Positions 24,576 through 36,517 of a DNA stretch of 64,000 bases are shown here, in pieces. The notes under the pieces are model-generated. The model was not told the DNA's origin, searched no databases, and saw only the letters and a program-made list of their open reading frames with translations. The stretch covers positions 19,890 to 83,889 of the forward strand of contig CAJOJA010000019.1 of assembly GCA_905234735.1 (NCBI GenBank), read 5' to 3'. Positions within the stretch are counted from its first letter, which is position 1. The number at the start of each line of letters is the position of its first letter. The DNA comes from an uncultured Bacteroidaceae bacterium (GTDB lineage: Bacteria > Bacteroidota > Bacteroidia > Bacteroidales > Bacteroidaceae). The translations under genes were made by a program, and so were the position numbers.

Positions 24576-25970
24576 ATGCAAGTAAAAACATTCTTTTTCG
24601 GACTCTTATGCTGCGGAACGATGTACGCACAACAAGCGATTACACCCGAAGTATTGAACCAACTGAGCAACCAGGGTGAGGCTACACCTGCCGAACGGGC
24701 CTTGCAGAACGCTATCCAGTCGAACGGTATCAACAAGATGGCACTGGTGGGCAACAACCAGCAGGCACTGGACACGTGGTTTTCCGTGGAAGTGAAAAAC
24801 ACGGGCATCTCGAATCAGGAGAGCAGCGGTCGTTGCTGGCTGTTTACGGGCACGAACGTGCTGCGCCAGCGGGCCATGAAGAATCTGGGCATCGAGGGTT
24901 TCATGTTTAGCCACGTCTACACCTTTTTCTACGACCAGTTGGAGAAGTCGAACCTCTTCCTGCAGAGCATCATCGACACCCGCAAGTTGGACATCGACTC
25001 GCAACAGGTGCAGTGGCTGATGCAGAATCCCGTCAGCGACGGTGGCACCTATACGGGTGTGGCCGACCTAGTCATGAAATACGGACTGGTGCCGAAGGAC
25101 GTGATGGCCGAAACTTACGTGTCGAACAGTACCAGCGAATTCAACAGTCATCTGAAGCGCAAATTGCGCGAGATAGCCATCAATCTGCGCGAACGGAGTG
25201 AGGGCGGACAGAGCGTGAAGCAGCTGGAAGCCTACAAGCTGGAACAGCTGAAGGTCGTCTATAAGATGCTGGTCATGGCCTACGGCGAACCTGTAAAGGA
25301 ATTTACCTGGGCACCAAAAGACAAGAACGGCAAACTGCTCTCCGAACCTAAACGCTATACTCCGCAGTCGTTCTACAAGGAAGTCTGCGCCCCCGAGGAA
25401 GACTTGAATGCCGACTATGTAATGCTGATGAACGACCCCAGCCGTCCCTATAATAAGGTGTACGAAATAGATATGGACCGCCACGTGTACGACGGCCACA
25501 ACTGGCTCTATCTGAACCTTGATATCGACGATTTGGCCCCGCTGGCCATTGCTTCGCTGCAGGACAGTGTGCCCATGTACTTCTCGTGCGACGTGGGCAA
25601 GCAGCTGAACCGCGCGAACGGACTGCTCGACCTGAACAACTACGACTATGCCGACCTCCTGGGCACTACCTTTGGCATGACCAAGAAACAGCGCATACAG
25701 ACACACGACTCGGGCAGCAGCCACGCCATGACCCTCGTAGCCGTAGACCTCAACAAGGACGGCCGTCCCACGAAGTGGAAAGTGGAAAACTCCTGGGGAC
25801 CGACGTATGGCTATAGCGGCCACCTCATCATGACCGACGAGTGGTTCCGCGAATACATGTTCCGCGTGGTGGTAAATAAGAAATATATTCCCGAAAACAT
25901 TCTTTCCCTGCTGAAGCAGAAGCCCATCCGACTACCTGCATGGGACCCGATGTTCTCTGACGAGAATTGA
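24576..25970 (+). CDS. Secreted C1B cysteine peptidase (bleomycin hydrolase/PepC family)
   Basis: The protein is 464 aa. The catalytic triad of the C1B family is visible: Cys in SSGRCWLFTGTNVLR (about residue 87), His in GSSHAMTLVAVD and Asn in KVENSWG. Unlike cytoplasmic PepC, it has an N-terminal hydrophobic segment ending in MYAQQ, so it is probably exported to the periplasm, as in other Bacteroidetes. Aminopeptidase activity on short peptides is expected. The terminal lysine-containing tail typical of PepC autoprocessing is not conserved. ddh follows 29 nt downstream across an AATTGATAATTGA repeat. Confidence 0.9.
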   Translation: MQVKTFFFGLLCCGTMYAQQAITPEVLNQLSNQGEATPAERALQNAIQSNGINKMALVGNNQQALDTWFSVEVKNTGISNQESSGRCWLFTGTNVLRQRAMKNLGIEGFMFSHVYTFFYDQLEKSNLFLQSIIDTRKLDIDSQQVQWLMQNPVSDGGTYTGVADLVMKYGLVPKDVMAETYVSNSTSEFNSHLKRKLREIAINLRERSEGGQSVKQLEAYKLEQLKVVYKMLVMAYGEPVKEFTWAPKDKNGKLLSEPKRYTPQSFYKEVCAPEEDLNADYVMLMNDPSRPYNKVYEIDMDRHVYDGHNWLYLNLDIDDLAPLAIASLQDSVPMYFSCDVGKQLNRANGLLDLNNYDYADLLGTTFGMTKKQRIQTHDSGSSHAMTLVAVDLNKDGRPTKWKVENSWGPTYGYSGHLIMTDEWFREYMFRVVVNKKYIPENILSLLKQKPIRLPAWDPMFSDEN

Positions 25971-25999
25971 TAATTAATAATTGATAATTGATAATTAAT

Positions 26000-26899
26000 A
26001 TGGAAAAAATCAGCGTGGCCATCGTAGGTTATGGCAACATTGGAAAGTATGCCCTACAGGCATTGATTGAAGCCCCCGATATGGAAGTGGCAGGTGTGGT
26101 GCGTCGCAAAGGTGCTGAAAATCTGCCCAAGGAACTCGAAGGCTATAAGGTAGTGAAGGACATCGACGAACTGGGCAAGGTGGACGTAGCCATTCTGGCC
26201 ACTCCCACCCGCAGTGTTGAAGAGTATGCCAAGCAGTATCTGGCCAAGGGAATCAACACGGTCGACTCGTTCGACATCCACGCCAAGATTGTCGACCTGC
26301 GCCGCTCACTGGATGCAGCAGCCAAGCAGGGAGGTGCCGTCAGCATCATTTCTGCCGGATGGGATCCCGGATCGGATAGTGTCGTACGCACGCTTATGGA
26401 AAGTCTGGCCCCCAAGGGCATCAGCTACACCAACTTCGGGCCAGGCCGTTCGATGGGTCACAGCGTTTGTGTACGCTCGAAGGCAGGCGTTAAAGATGCG
26501 CTCTCCATGACCATTCCCGTGGGTCAGGGCATCCATCGCCGCATGGTGTATGTGGAACTGGAAGACGGTGCCAACCTGGACGAGGTGACCGCTGCCATCA
26601 AAGCCGACCCCTACTTTTCCTCGGACGAGACCCACGTCTTCCAGGTGGATAGTGTGGATGCGCTGAACGACGTAGGTCACGGTGTGAATCTCGTTCGTAA
26701 GGGTGTCAGCGGCCAGACCCACAACCAATTGTTTGAATTTAACATGAAGATAAACAACCCCGCTCTGACCGCCCAGGTGCTCGTAAATGTAGCCCGCGCC
26801 TCCATGCGCCAGCAGCCCGGTTGCTACACGATGATAGAGATTCCCGTCATCGACTATCTGCCCGGCGACCGCGAGGATATCATCCGGCACTTGGTATAG
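26000..26899 (+). CDS. ddh: meso-Diaminopimelate D-dehydrogenase
   Basis: The protein is 299 aa. It begins with an NADP-binding loop (VAIVGYGNIGKYALQAL) and contains NTVDSFDIH, SAGWDPGSDSV and FGPGRSMGHSV, characteristic of Ddh. The enzyme converts tetrahydrodipicolinate, ammonia and NADPH to meso-DAP in one step for lysine and peptidoglycan synthesis, a route used by many Bacteroidetes. The start at 26000 lies at the end of an AATTGATAATTGATAATTAAT tract; earlier in-frame codons are repeat sequence. Confidence 0.96.
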   Translation: MEKISVAIVGYGNIGKYALQALIEAPDMEVAGVVRRKGAENLPKELEGYKVVKDIDELGKVDVAILATPTRSVEEYAKQYLAKGINTVDSFDIHAKIVDLRRSLDAAAKQGGAVSIISAGWDPGSDSVVRTLMESLAPKGISYTNFGPGRSMGHSVCVRSKAGVKDALSMTIPVGQGIHRRMVYVELEDGANLDEVTAAIKADPYFSSDETHVFQVDSVDALNDVGHGVNLVRKGVSGQTHNQLFEFNMKINNPALTAQVLVNVARASMRQQPGCYTMIEIPVIDYLPGDREDIIRHLV

Positions 26900-26967
26900 A
26901 AGTGTTGCAAATTCATAATCTTTCTTAAAATACATATTGCAGCGATACAAGTAAAGCAAATAATGCG

Positions 26968-26975
26968 TACCTTTG
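26968..26975 (+). promoter_or_regulatory. -7 box five bases before the DUF4294 start
   Basis: TACCTTTG followed by CCACC and the ATG at 26981. The mRNA would be leaderless or nearly so. No -33 TTTG at the right distance. Confidence 0.45.
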
Positions 26976-26980
26976 CCACC

Positions 26981-27628
26981 ATGAAACGATGGTTTGGCAT
27001 ATTGTTAACCCTGCTGCTTACAATAGGCAACATCCATGCTCAGGAAGAAGACCTGGGTATGGATGTTGATGATATGAACACCACAGAATTCAAGAGTGCC
27101 CGCAAACAGACGTGGTATTGGGCCGGCAAGAACTATATCTACGAGGGCGACACCATCTGGACCATACTGATGCCCGAAATGCCCGTTTACAAACCTCTCG
27201 TATTTCGTAGCCAAAAGGAAAGGAAACGCTACAACCGACTAGTATACAACGTAAAGAAAGTGCTCCCTCTGGCCCAGCAGTGCAACGAAATGATTCAGGA
27301 GACCTATAAGGAGCTGGAATCGCTGCCCGATAAGAAGAGCAAGCAGGAACACATCAAGAAAATAGAGAAGGAAATCATGAATACCTACAAGCCCGAGATG
27401 AAAAAGTTGACCTATTCACAAGGCAAACTGCTCATCAAATTGGTCGACCGCGAGTGCAACCAGTCGGGATACGAGGTCATCAAGGCCTTCATGGGACCCA
27501 CCCGTGCCACCTTTTACCAGATATTCGCCTGGACCTTCAAGGCCAGCCTGAAGAAAGAATACGACCCCGAAGGCGATGATCGCCTCACCGAGCGTGTGGT
27601 GCGCCAGGTGGAAGCTGGATTGCTCTAA
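26981..27628 (+). CDS. DUF4294 family exported protein
   Basis: The protein is 215 aa with a signal peptide (MKRWFGILLTLLLTIGNIHAQ). The mature part is highly charged and helical, with YNRLVYNVKKVLPLAQQCN, KLTYSQGKLLIKLVDREC and FYQIFAWTFKASLKKEYDPEGDD, the conserved core of Bacteroidetes DUF4294 proteins. Function unknown. The start at 26981 is supported by the signal peptide and a -7 box that ends 5 nt before the ATG; an in-frame codon at 26963 lies upstream of that box. Convergent with pgeF, ending 14 nt from its stop. Confidence 0.85.
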   Translation: MKRWFGILLTLLLTIGNIHAQEEDLGMDVDDMNTTEFKSARKQTWYWAGKNYIYEGDTIWTILMPEMPVYKPLVFRSQKERKRYNRLVYNVKKVLPLAQQCNEMIQETYKELESLPDKKSKQEHIKKIEKEIMNTYKPEMKKLTYSQGKLLIKLVDRECNQSGYEVIKAFMGPTRATFYQIFAWTFKASLKKEYDPEGDDRLTERVVRQVEAGLL

Positions 27629-27641
27629 TTGATTCTTCTCT

Positions 27642-28460
27642 TCACCCACCAACCGCATTCATCATGATTCCACTGAATAGACGGCCGGATTGAATGCCCA
27701 ATCGGCGGGCAGAGAAATGAGTATCGGGATGTTCGTAGGTGCAAATGGGAGATAGAAAGACAGCCTTATCGGAAACACCGCAGGAAAGAATTTGCAAACT
27801 ATTACACTGAGGAAGGTCGATGTGCCATTTTTTTTCATGGCGACTGATGAGCAGCATATCAAAGCCTGCATCAAGAAAAGCCTCATAAACTTCGTCACCC
27901 ACTTCAAAATTGTCGATATGGATTCCGGGACCTATCTGAGCCACTATGTTTTCTGGACGCGAACCATAAAAGGCTGACATTGTAGCAATAGCTTTTTCTA
28001 CAATGCGGGCCACGGTACCTCGCCATCCGGCATGAACAGCACAAACCACATGCCCTACTGTATCGTAAATGAGCACGGGAATGCAGTCAGCCGTGGAAAC
28101 ACCAATACAGATGCCTGGAAGATTCGTCACTACGGCATCAACGCCTTCCAGCGCTTCGCAGCGTTCTTCCGCTGTCAGGTTCAGGAAGTTTTCATCCACA
28201 CAGCAGATTTCTGTATTGTGTGTCTGACGGGGAAGTATAAGCCGATTGTCTTCTATGTCCAACAATTTACAAAGTGCCATGCGGTTTTGTTTCACGACCT
28301 CTGGGTCATCACCACAGTAGTGCGTAATATTGAACCCGGCATAGTTTCCCCTACCCGTTCCTCCCTGTCTTGTGGTTGTGAAGGCCGTCACCTCCTTCCC
28401 CATGTCATAATATATTAGTTTGGGTTTTGTAATGTTTTCCTGATTCCCTGTGTATGCCAT
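27642..28460 (-). CDS. pgeF: YfiH/PgeF laccase-domain protein (peptidoglycan editing / purine nucleoside phosphorylase)
   Basis: The protein is 272 aa. Diagnostic motifs are LPRQTHNTEI, STADCIPVLIYD, HAGWRGTVARI and GPGIHIDNFEVGDEV, carrying the His/Cys zinc-type ligands. Family members have been described as adenosine/inosine phosphorylases and as editing enzymes that keep L-Ser out of peptidoglycan precursors. Third gene of the minus-strand run trmH-like, SDR, pgeF, 6 nt after the SDR. Confidence 0.92.
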   Translation of the reverse strand: MAYTGNQENITKPKLIYYDMGKEVTAFTTTRQGGTGRGNYAGFNITHYCGDDPEVVKQNRMALCKLLDIEDNRLILPRQTHNTEICCVDENFLNLTAEERCEALEGVDAVVTNLPGICIGVSTADCIPVLIYDTVGHVVCAVHAGWRGTVARIVEKAIATMSAFYGSRPENIVAQIGPGIHIDNFEVGDEVYEAFLDAGFDMLLISRHEKKWHIDLPQCNSLQILSCGVSDKAVFLSPICTYEHPDTHFSARRLGIQSGRLFSGIMMNAVGG

Positions 28461-28466
28461 AATCTA

Positions 28467-29177
28467 CTATAATTTCATTCTGCGCCAAAGGAAATTGGGG
28501 ATGAGATGCCAGAGGGCTGTCAGGAGGCGATAGCGCCAGTCGATGACGCGAATGTGCTTGTTGGAATTTATGGCGCTTACTATTTCCTTTGCCACCTGTT
28601 CTGGCCTCAGCATCATGGGATAGTGAAAATCACCACTCAGCAGAGCCGTATCCACAAAACCTGGACGAATGTCTGTGAAACAAATACGCAAGCCTCTTGC
28701 GTTGGCTTGCTGCTCTAATGATTGAAGATAAACGTTCTGCATTGCCTTTGTGGCAGAATAGGCTGGTGCAGGTCCTAAGCCCTTGGTACCGGCTATCGAC
28801 GTAATGGCTGCTATGTGTCCTTCGCCCCGTTCTGCAAAATAGCGATAAGCCTCACCTATCATTCTGGTGAAACCAACAGCATTCGTCTGCATCGTCGCCA
28901 GTTCTATGTCCTCCTGAAGTTCACGATTCTGCTTCCCAATACCAGAGGCATAGAAAAAGAGGTCCATTCCCCCCAATCGCTCTATCAGGTTTCTGAGCCT
29001 CATCGTGGCATCCTGCTGCGTTACATCAATCTGCTCCACTTCCACATCACCAAGTTCATGCAACAGCTCAACCCTGCGAGCAGCAACGCCCAGCTTCCAA
29101 CCCTCCTTTATCAGCAGTCGAGCCACTTCCCGTCCAATGCCCGACGACGCTCCAATCACAATCGCTCGTTTCTTCAT
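28467..29177 (-). CDS. Short-chain dehydrogenase/reductase
   Basis: The protein is 236 aa. The classical SDR pattern is complete: IGASSGIGREVA cofactor loop, YASGIG in place of NNAG, the active-site Ser in ITSIAGTKG and YSATKAM as the YxxxK motif. The C-terminus is basic and amphipathic (LWHLIPNFLWRRMKL), suggesting membrane association. The substrate cannot be predicted. It lies between the SpoU methylase and pgeF. Confidence 0.88.
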   Translation of the reverse strand: MKKRAIVIGASSGIGREVARLLIKEGWKLGVAARRVELLHELGDVEVEQIDVTQQDATMRLRNLIERLGGMDLFFYASGIGKQNRELQEDIELATMQTNAVGFTRMIGEAYRYFAERGEGHIAAITSIAGTKGLGPAPAYSATKAMQNVYLQSLEQQANARGLRICFTDIRPGFVDTALLSGDFHYPMMLRPEQVAKEIVSAINSNKHIRVIDWRYRLLTALWHLIPNFLWRRMKL

Positions 29178-29220
29178 AAAAAATCTTTTTACTTACTTAG
29201 TCAGCCATTAGAACGTCTTA

Positions 29221-29766
29221 CTAATCATAATTATTCTGTTGCTTAAATAATTTGAAAAGTTCCCAGATGACGATGCCAGCCGTTACGGAGACGTTCATGG
29301 AGTGTTTGGTGCCAAACTGGGGAATCTCCAAACAACCGTCACATAGGTCGATAACCTGTTGCTGAACGCCCTTTACCTCATTACCCAGCACTACCGCCAC
29401 TTTTTCATTTTTAATTTTTAATTTTTCATCTAATAAAGTACTGCCTTCGCATTGTTCTATGGCCAACACAATATATCCCTGTTCTTTCAACCACTTCACA
29501 CAATCTTCGGTTCGTTCGAAATACTTCCAGTCTACACTATCTTCTGCACCCAAGGCTGTCTTATGAATCTCAGGATGGGGTGGACGGGCCGTAATGCCGC
29601 ACAAACATACTCCCGCCAATCGAAAAGCATCAGCCGTGCGAAACACACTGCCCACATTATACAACGAACGCACATGATCTAAAACCACCACCAGCGGTGT
29701 CTTCTCACTCTCCCGATATTCCTCTACCGACAGGCGCTCCATCTCCGTTATTCTGAGTTTTCTCAT
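29221..29766 (-). CDS. SpoU/TrmH-family RNA 2'-O-methyltransferase
   Basis: The protein is 181 aa. SPOUT motifs: VLDHVRSLYNVGSVFRTADAF (motif 1), VVLGNEVKGV (motif 2) and IPQFGTKHSMNVSVTAGIVIWEL (motif 3, knot). It would methylate a ribose in tRNA or rRNA using SAM; the target is unknown. KLKIKNEK just before motif 2 is encoded by the AT-rich TTTTTAATTTTTAA repeat and looks like an in-frame insertion. The start at 29766 is preferred over 29808, because a -7 box (TATTTTTG, 29805-29798) lies between them. Confidence 0.9.
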   Translation of the reverse strand: MRKLRITEMERLSVEEYRESEKTPLVVVLDHVRSLYNVGSVFRTADAFRLAGVCLCGITARPPHPEIHKTALGAEDSVDWKYFERTEDCVKWLKEQGYIVLAIEQCEGSTLLDEKLKIKNEKVAVVLGNEVKGVQQQVIDLCDGCLEIPQFGTKHSMNVSVTAGIVIWELFKLFKQQNNYD

Positions 29767-29922
29767 CTTATTCACAATAGATGTTAACAAATATGTGCAA
29801 AAATACAAATAAATTGAGAATTGAGAATTGAAAATTGAAAATTATTAACTCAGATTCATAATTATTAATAGTAATAAACAGGATTTTTCCTACTTATCAT
29901 CACCTAAACCGAAAATAATTCT

Positions 29923-30156
29923 TAACTTTGCACTTATCATCAGGTGTTGATAACATGGACTAAATATTTAATACGTATTTAATTTACAAAAAGATAGAAA
30001 ATAAATAGCAATGTAAATAACTAACATGCTAACTTGTGATCTACGTACAATAACTTAATAAGCAAGAAAAAAGTAAAATATTTATCTACATTATCAATAC
30101 CCTATTATCATTAACATAAGTAATTCTTTATAAAAAAATAAAAATAAGATAATAAT
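29923..30156 (+). promoter_or_regulatory. Promoter and long AT-rich leader of nadA
   Basis: TAACTTTG (29923-29930) is followed at once by the inverted repeat TTATCA-8nt-TGATAA (29934-29953), placed over the expected transcription start, then about 200 nt of AT-rich sequence with further weak inverted repeats (TAAATA/TATTTA near 29962-29982). The inverted repeat may be an operator for a regulator of NAD synthesis. No gene is seen in this gap. Confidence 0.45.
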
Positions 30157-31152
30157 ATGATGTTAAAAAGTTCGTGGAAGGAGAAAGGTTTCGTTGACGA
30201 ACCTATTCCCGAGGGCATAGACCTCAAGGCAGAGATTCGTCGTATGGCTAAGGAGAAGAACGCCGTCATCATGGCTCACTACTATGTGAGCGGCGAGATT
30301 CAGGACCTTGCCGATTTCGTGGGTGACTCGCTGGCCTTGGCCCAGCAGGCAGCAAAGACGGATGCCGACATCATTGTCATGTGTGGTGTTCACTTCATGG
30401 GTGAAACCAACAAGATACTCTGTCCTGACAAGACAGTGCTGGTGCCCGACCTGAATGCTACCTGTTCGCTGGCCGAAAGCTGTGAGGCCGGTGAATTTGA
30501 AAAGTTTGTCAAGGCACATCCCGATTATACGGTTATCAGTTACGTAAATACAACAGCTGCCACGAAGGCTGTGACCGATGTGGTGGTGACCAGCGGAAAT
30601 GCCCGACAGATTGTGGAGTCGTTGCCCAAGGATGAGAAGATAATATTCGGTCCCGACCAGAACTTGGGTGGATACATTAATAGTATAACGGGTCGATCTA
30701 TGCTATTGTGGAACGGTGCGTGCCACGTGCATGAGAAGTTCTCATTAGAGAAGATTTTAGCCTTGAAACAAGAACATCCGCAGGCCAAGATACTGGTACA
30801 TCCGGAGTGTAAAGGTCCCGTGGTGCGTGTTGCCGACAAGGTGGGAAGCACGGCAGCCCTGCTGAAATTTGCTATCTCAGATGACGCCACCGAGTTCATC
30901 GTTGCTACTGAAAGCGGCATCCTGCACGAGATGCAGAAACGCTGTCCGGAGAAGACGTTCATTCCTGCTCCGCCTAACGACAGCACCTGTGCCTGCAACG
31001 AGTGCAACTATATGAAACTCGTGACAATGGAAAAACTTTATAACTGTCTTCGTTATGAGTGGCCCGTTGTGGAGGTAGATCCTGAAATAGCCGAACGGGC
31101 CATCCGTCCCATCAACCGTATGCTGGAGATTTCCGCCCGTCTGGGATTATAA
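30157..31152 (+). CDS. nadA: Quinolinate synthase A
   Basis: The protein is 331 aa. It condenses iminoaspartate (from NadB) with dihydroxyacetone phosphate to quinolinate using a 4Fe-4S cluster. Motifs include MAHYYVSGEIQDLADFVGDSL, VMCGVHFMGETNKIL, GPDQNLGGY, HPEC and the C-terminal NDSTCACNECNYMKL, with the three cluster cysteines in the expected places. nadB lies 8 kb away at 39144 and nadC is not in the window, so the pathway genes are dispersed. Confidence 0.97.
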   Translation: MMLKSSWKEKGFVDEPIPEGIDLKAEIRRMAKEKNAVIMAHYYVSGEIQDLADFVGDSLALAQQAAKTDADIIVMCGVHFMGETNKILCPDKTVLVPDLNATCSLAESCEAGEFEKFVKAHPDYTVISYVNTTAATKAVTDVVVTSGNARQIVESLPKDEKIIFGPDQNLGGYINSITGRSMLLWNGACHVHEKFSLEKILALKQEHPQAKILVHPECKGPVVRVADKVGSTAALLKFAISDDATEFIVATESGILHEMQKRCPEKTFIPAPPNDSTCACNECNYMKLVTMEKLYNCLRYEWPVVEVDPEIAERAIRPINRMLEISARLGL

Positions 31153-31169
31153 TACACTAACATAAAATC

Positions 31170-33383
31170 ATGGAAGAACTGCCCCAACTCATCAGTGATT
31201 TGGCACTCATTCTTATTGTTGCCGGCATAACCACCATAGTATTCAAGCGACTGAAGCAACCCTTGGTATTGGGTTATATCCTGGCTGGTTTCCTGGCTAG
31301 TCCTCATATGCCCTACACACCGAGCATTGAGGAAAACGAATCGATAGAAGTATGGAGTCAGATAGGTGTCATCTTCCTGATGTTTTCGCTGGGTCTTGAA
31401 TTTTCGTTCAAGAAGATTCTTAAGGGTGGTGCTTCGCCTATCATTGCGGCCTGCTTCATCATGATGTGTATGTGGGGATTAGGGTGTGGCGCAGGCTATC
31501 TGATGGGTTGGTCGCCGATAAACTGTATGTTTGTAGGCGGTATGTTGGCCATGTCCAGTACGACCATCATCTACAAGGCTTTCGATGACATGGGACTCAT
31601 GAGCCGACGGTTTGCCGGAAAGGTGATGTCGGTACTCATTTTGGAGGACATTCTTGGCATTGTGGTCATGGTATTGCTGTCGGCTATGGCGGTGAGCAAC
31701 AAGTTGGAGGGAACGGCGCTCATACTGTCGCTGCTGAAGCTGGGTTTCTTCCTGCTGCTTTGGTTTTTGGTGGGCATGTGGATTGTGCCCACTTTCTTGC
31801 ATAGGAACCGTTCGTTTATCAATAAGGAAACACTGGTTATCGTAAGCATTGGGCTTTGTTTCCTGATGGTGGTAGTAGCCGATTCCGTAGGTTACAGTAC
31901 GGCGTTAGGTGCTTTCATGATGGGAAGCATTTTGGCCGAAACGATAGAGGCCGAACGTATAGACAGTGCCATTTCGTCTATAAAAGACCTTTTTGGTGCC
32001 ATTTTCTTCGTATCGGTGGGTATGATGGTTTCGCCTGCAGATTTGGTTGCCCACTGGTTGTCCATCGTGGTGCTGGTTGCCACCATTTTGGTTGGACAGG
32101 CTCTGTTTGGTACGATGGGTTATCTGTTGTCGGGTTCGTCGCGCAGCGATGCCCTGATGAGCGGTTTCTCGATGGCCCAAATTGGTGAGTTTGCCTTCAT
32201 CATAGCTGCCCTGGGCGAGTCATTGGGCGTGACAGAAGGATTCCTGATGCCTATTGTCGTAGCCACCAGTATCATCACCACATTCTTGACGCCGTATATG
32301 ATAAAGTTGGCGGGGAAAATAAGCGGAACAAAGAAGGAGGCCAATGAAAATGTGCAGCGCGAGGTAAAGAAGGAAAAGAAGACGGTTAGCCCACTTGCAG
32401 GTTTTATAAGGAAAATAATCCTACAGACGGTCATCTACGGTGTACTGACTATTGCTGTCGTCTCGCTGTTGTTCGTATCATTATTATTAGCCTGCCGCCA
32501 TGCATTTGGTCACTGGGGGGGTAATGCCGTTTGCGGCATTCTGCTACTGCTGTTGTTAGCACCGCTGCTTCGTCCCATTGTGATGAAAAACAACACATCG
32601 GCCGAGGCACGGGCATTGTGCAATCGGGGAGGCCTCTCAGCTCTGTTTGTCAAAGTCAGCATTGTGATTCGTTTTTTCTTTGCCGTAGGTATAGTTTACT
32701 ATGTAATTAACTATCTTTCGCCTTTCCGTTGGTATTGGCATGTTCTTTTGGCTGTATTCATTGTGCTGTGCATCATACGCAGTAGGCTGGTACGGCGCAT
32801 AAGCATGAAAATGGAATCTACATTCATGGAAAACTTGATGCGGCGCGAGAATGCCAGTGGACCAGCCTATGCCCGACAATTGCGTGGACGCGACCTACAC
32901 ATAGCCCGTCTGTCGCTGCCCGAGGGAAGTACGTGGAGTGGAAAGACATTGGCTCAGCTGCACATAGGTGGTCGCGACGGTGTACATGTAGCGGCCATCG
33001 TTCGTGATCATCACCGTATCAATGTACCCGGTGGCAACAGTATGCTGTTTCCTCACGATGTACTGGAAGTGGTAGGCGACGACCAGAGCATCGAACAATT
33101 TAATCAGCGCATGAGCAGTGAGGTGAAGAAAATGGGCGATACGAATGCCGATATGATGCAACTTATCTGTATAGAAGTGGGACCGGACACGATTTTCGAA
33201 GGTGTGTTTGTCAAGGATAGTGGCATCCGCAATCAGTATCGCTGCATGGTGGTGGGTGTAGAAGACCGTAAGGGCAATATGCGCGCGGTAGGTGCCGACC
33301 ATCGGATTACGTGCGGCAATAAGCTCTGGGTGGCTGGTAGCTATGAAGAATTGAGCCGGCTGAAGAAAGAGTTTACACACTAA
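31170..33383 (+). CDS. CPA2-family monovalent cation/H+ antiporter (KefB-like)
   Basis: The protein is 737 aa. About twelve N-terminal membrane helices carry the Na_H_Exchanger pattern (SQIGVIFLMFSLGLEFS, LAMSSTTIIYKAFDD, ILEDILGIVVM, GAFMMGSILAETIEAERI, FSMAQIGEFAFIIAALGES). More helices follow a charged linker at about 390-415. The cytoplasmic tail holds two TrkA-C-like domains (about 560-640 and 650-735), but the NAD-binding TrkA-N domain of true KefB/KefC is absent. It probably moves K+ or Na+ against protons. It starts 17 nt after nadA and may be transcribed with it. Confidence 0.88.
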   Translation: MEELPQLISDLALILIVAGITTIVFKRLKQPLVLGYILAGFLASPHMPYTPSIEENESIEVWSQIGVIFLMFSLGLEFSFKKILKGGASPIIAACFIMMCMWGLGCGAGYLMGWSPINCMFVGGMLAMSSTTIIYKAFDDMGLMSRRFAGKVMSVLILEDILGIVVMVLLSAMAVSNKLEGTALILSLLKLGFFLLLWFLVGMWIVPTFLHRNRSFINKETLVIVSIGLCFLMVVVADSVGYSTALGAFMMGSILAETIEAERIDSAISSIKDLFGAIFFVSVGMMVSPADLVAHWLSIVVLVATILVGQALFGTMGYLLSGSSRSDALMSGFSMAQIGEFAFIIAALGESLGVTEGFLMPIVVATSIITTFLTPYMIKLAGKISGTKKEANENVQREVKKEKKTVSPLAGFIRKIILQTVIYGVLTIAVVSLLFVSLLLACRHAFGHWGGNAVCGILLLLLLAPLLRPIVMKNNTSAEARALCNRGGLSALFVKVSIVIRFFFAVGIVYYVINYLSPFRWYWHVLLAVFIVLCIIRSRLVRRISMKMESTFMENLMRRENASGPAYARQLRGRDLHIARLSLPEGSTWSGKTLAQLHIGGRDGVHVAAIVRDHHRINVPGGNSMLFPHDVLEVVGDDQSIEQFNQRMSSEVKKMGDTNADMMQLICIEVGPDTIFEGVFVKDSGIRNQYRCMVVGVEDRKGNMRAVGADHRITCGNKLWVAGSYEELSRLKKEFTH

Positions 33384-33425
33384 TCTCCAGTCCGGCTCAG
33401 GGGAAAAATACAACCTGTTTACCTT

Positions 33426-36392
<2,967 letters not shown>

Positions 36393-36418
36393 TTATAGTT
36401 ATGGTTGTTTTCTCGCTG

Positions 36419-36464
36419 CAAATATACAACAGGCACGCACATTATTCAAGTAATGCGCGTGCCT
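36419..36464 (-). promoter_or_regulatory. Xylanase promoter overlapped by a 34-bp palindrome
   Basis: On the minus strand, CTTG, 20 nt, TATATTTG (-7 box 36426-36419). A near-perfect inverted repeat (AGGCACGCACATTA / TAATGCGCGTGCCT, 36431-36464, one mismatch) covers the -33 box, which lies in its loop. This suits an operator. Because it also follows the upstream HAD gene it could instead be a terminator hairpin, but no T-run follows on the minus strand. Confidence 0.5.
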
Positions 36465-36517
36465 AATTTATTGTATGCAACGAAAATAGTATAAAAAGGA
36501 AACAAAAGCGATATTTG

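Noticed and set aside
31479..32188. Frames on either strand inside the CPA2 antiporter
   Set aside because: Low-complexity His/Gln-rich or Ser/Arg-rich translations overlapping a clear membrane protein.
36431..36464. Considered as an intrinsic terminator of the HAD-thioesterase gene
   Set aside because: No T-run on the minus strand and it is centred on a -33 box; kept as an operator candidate, though termination is not excluded.
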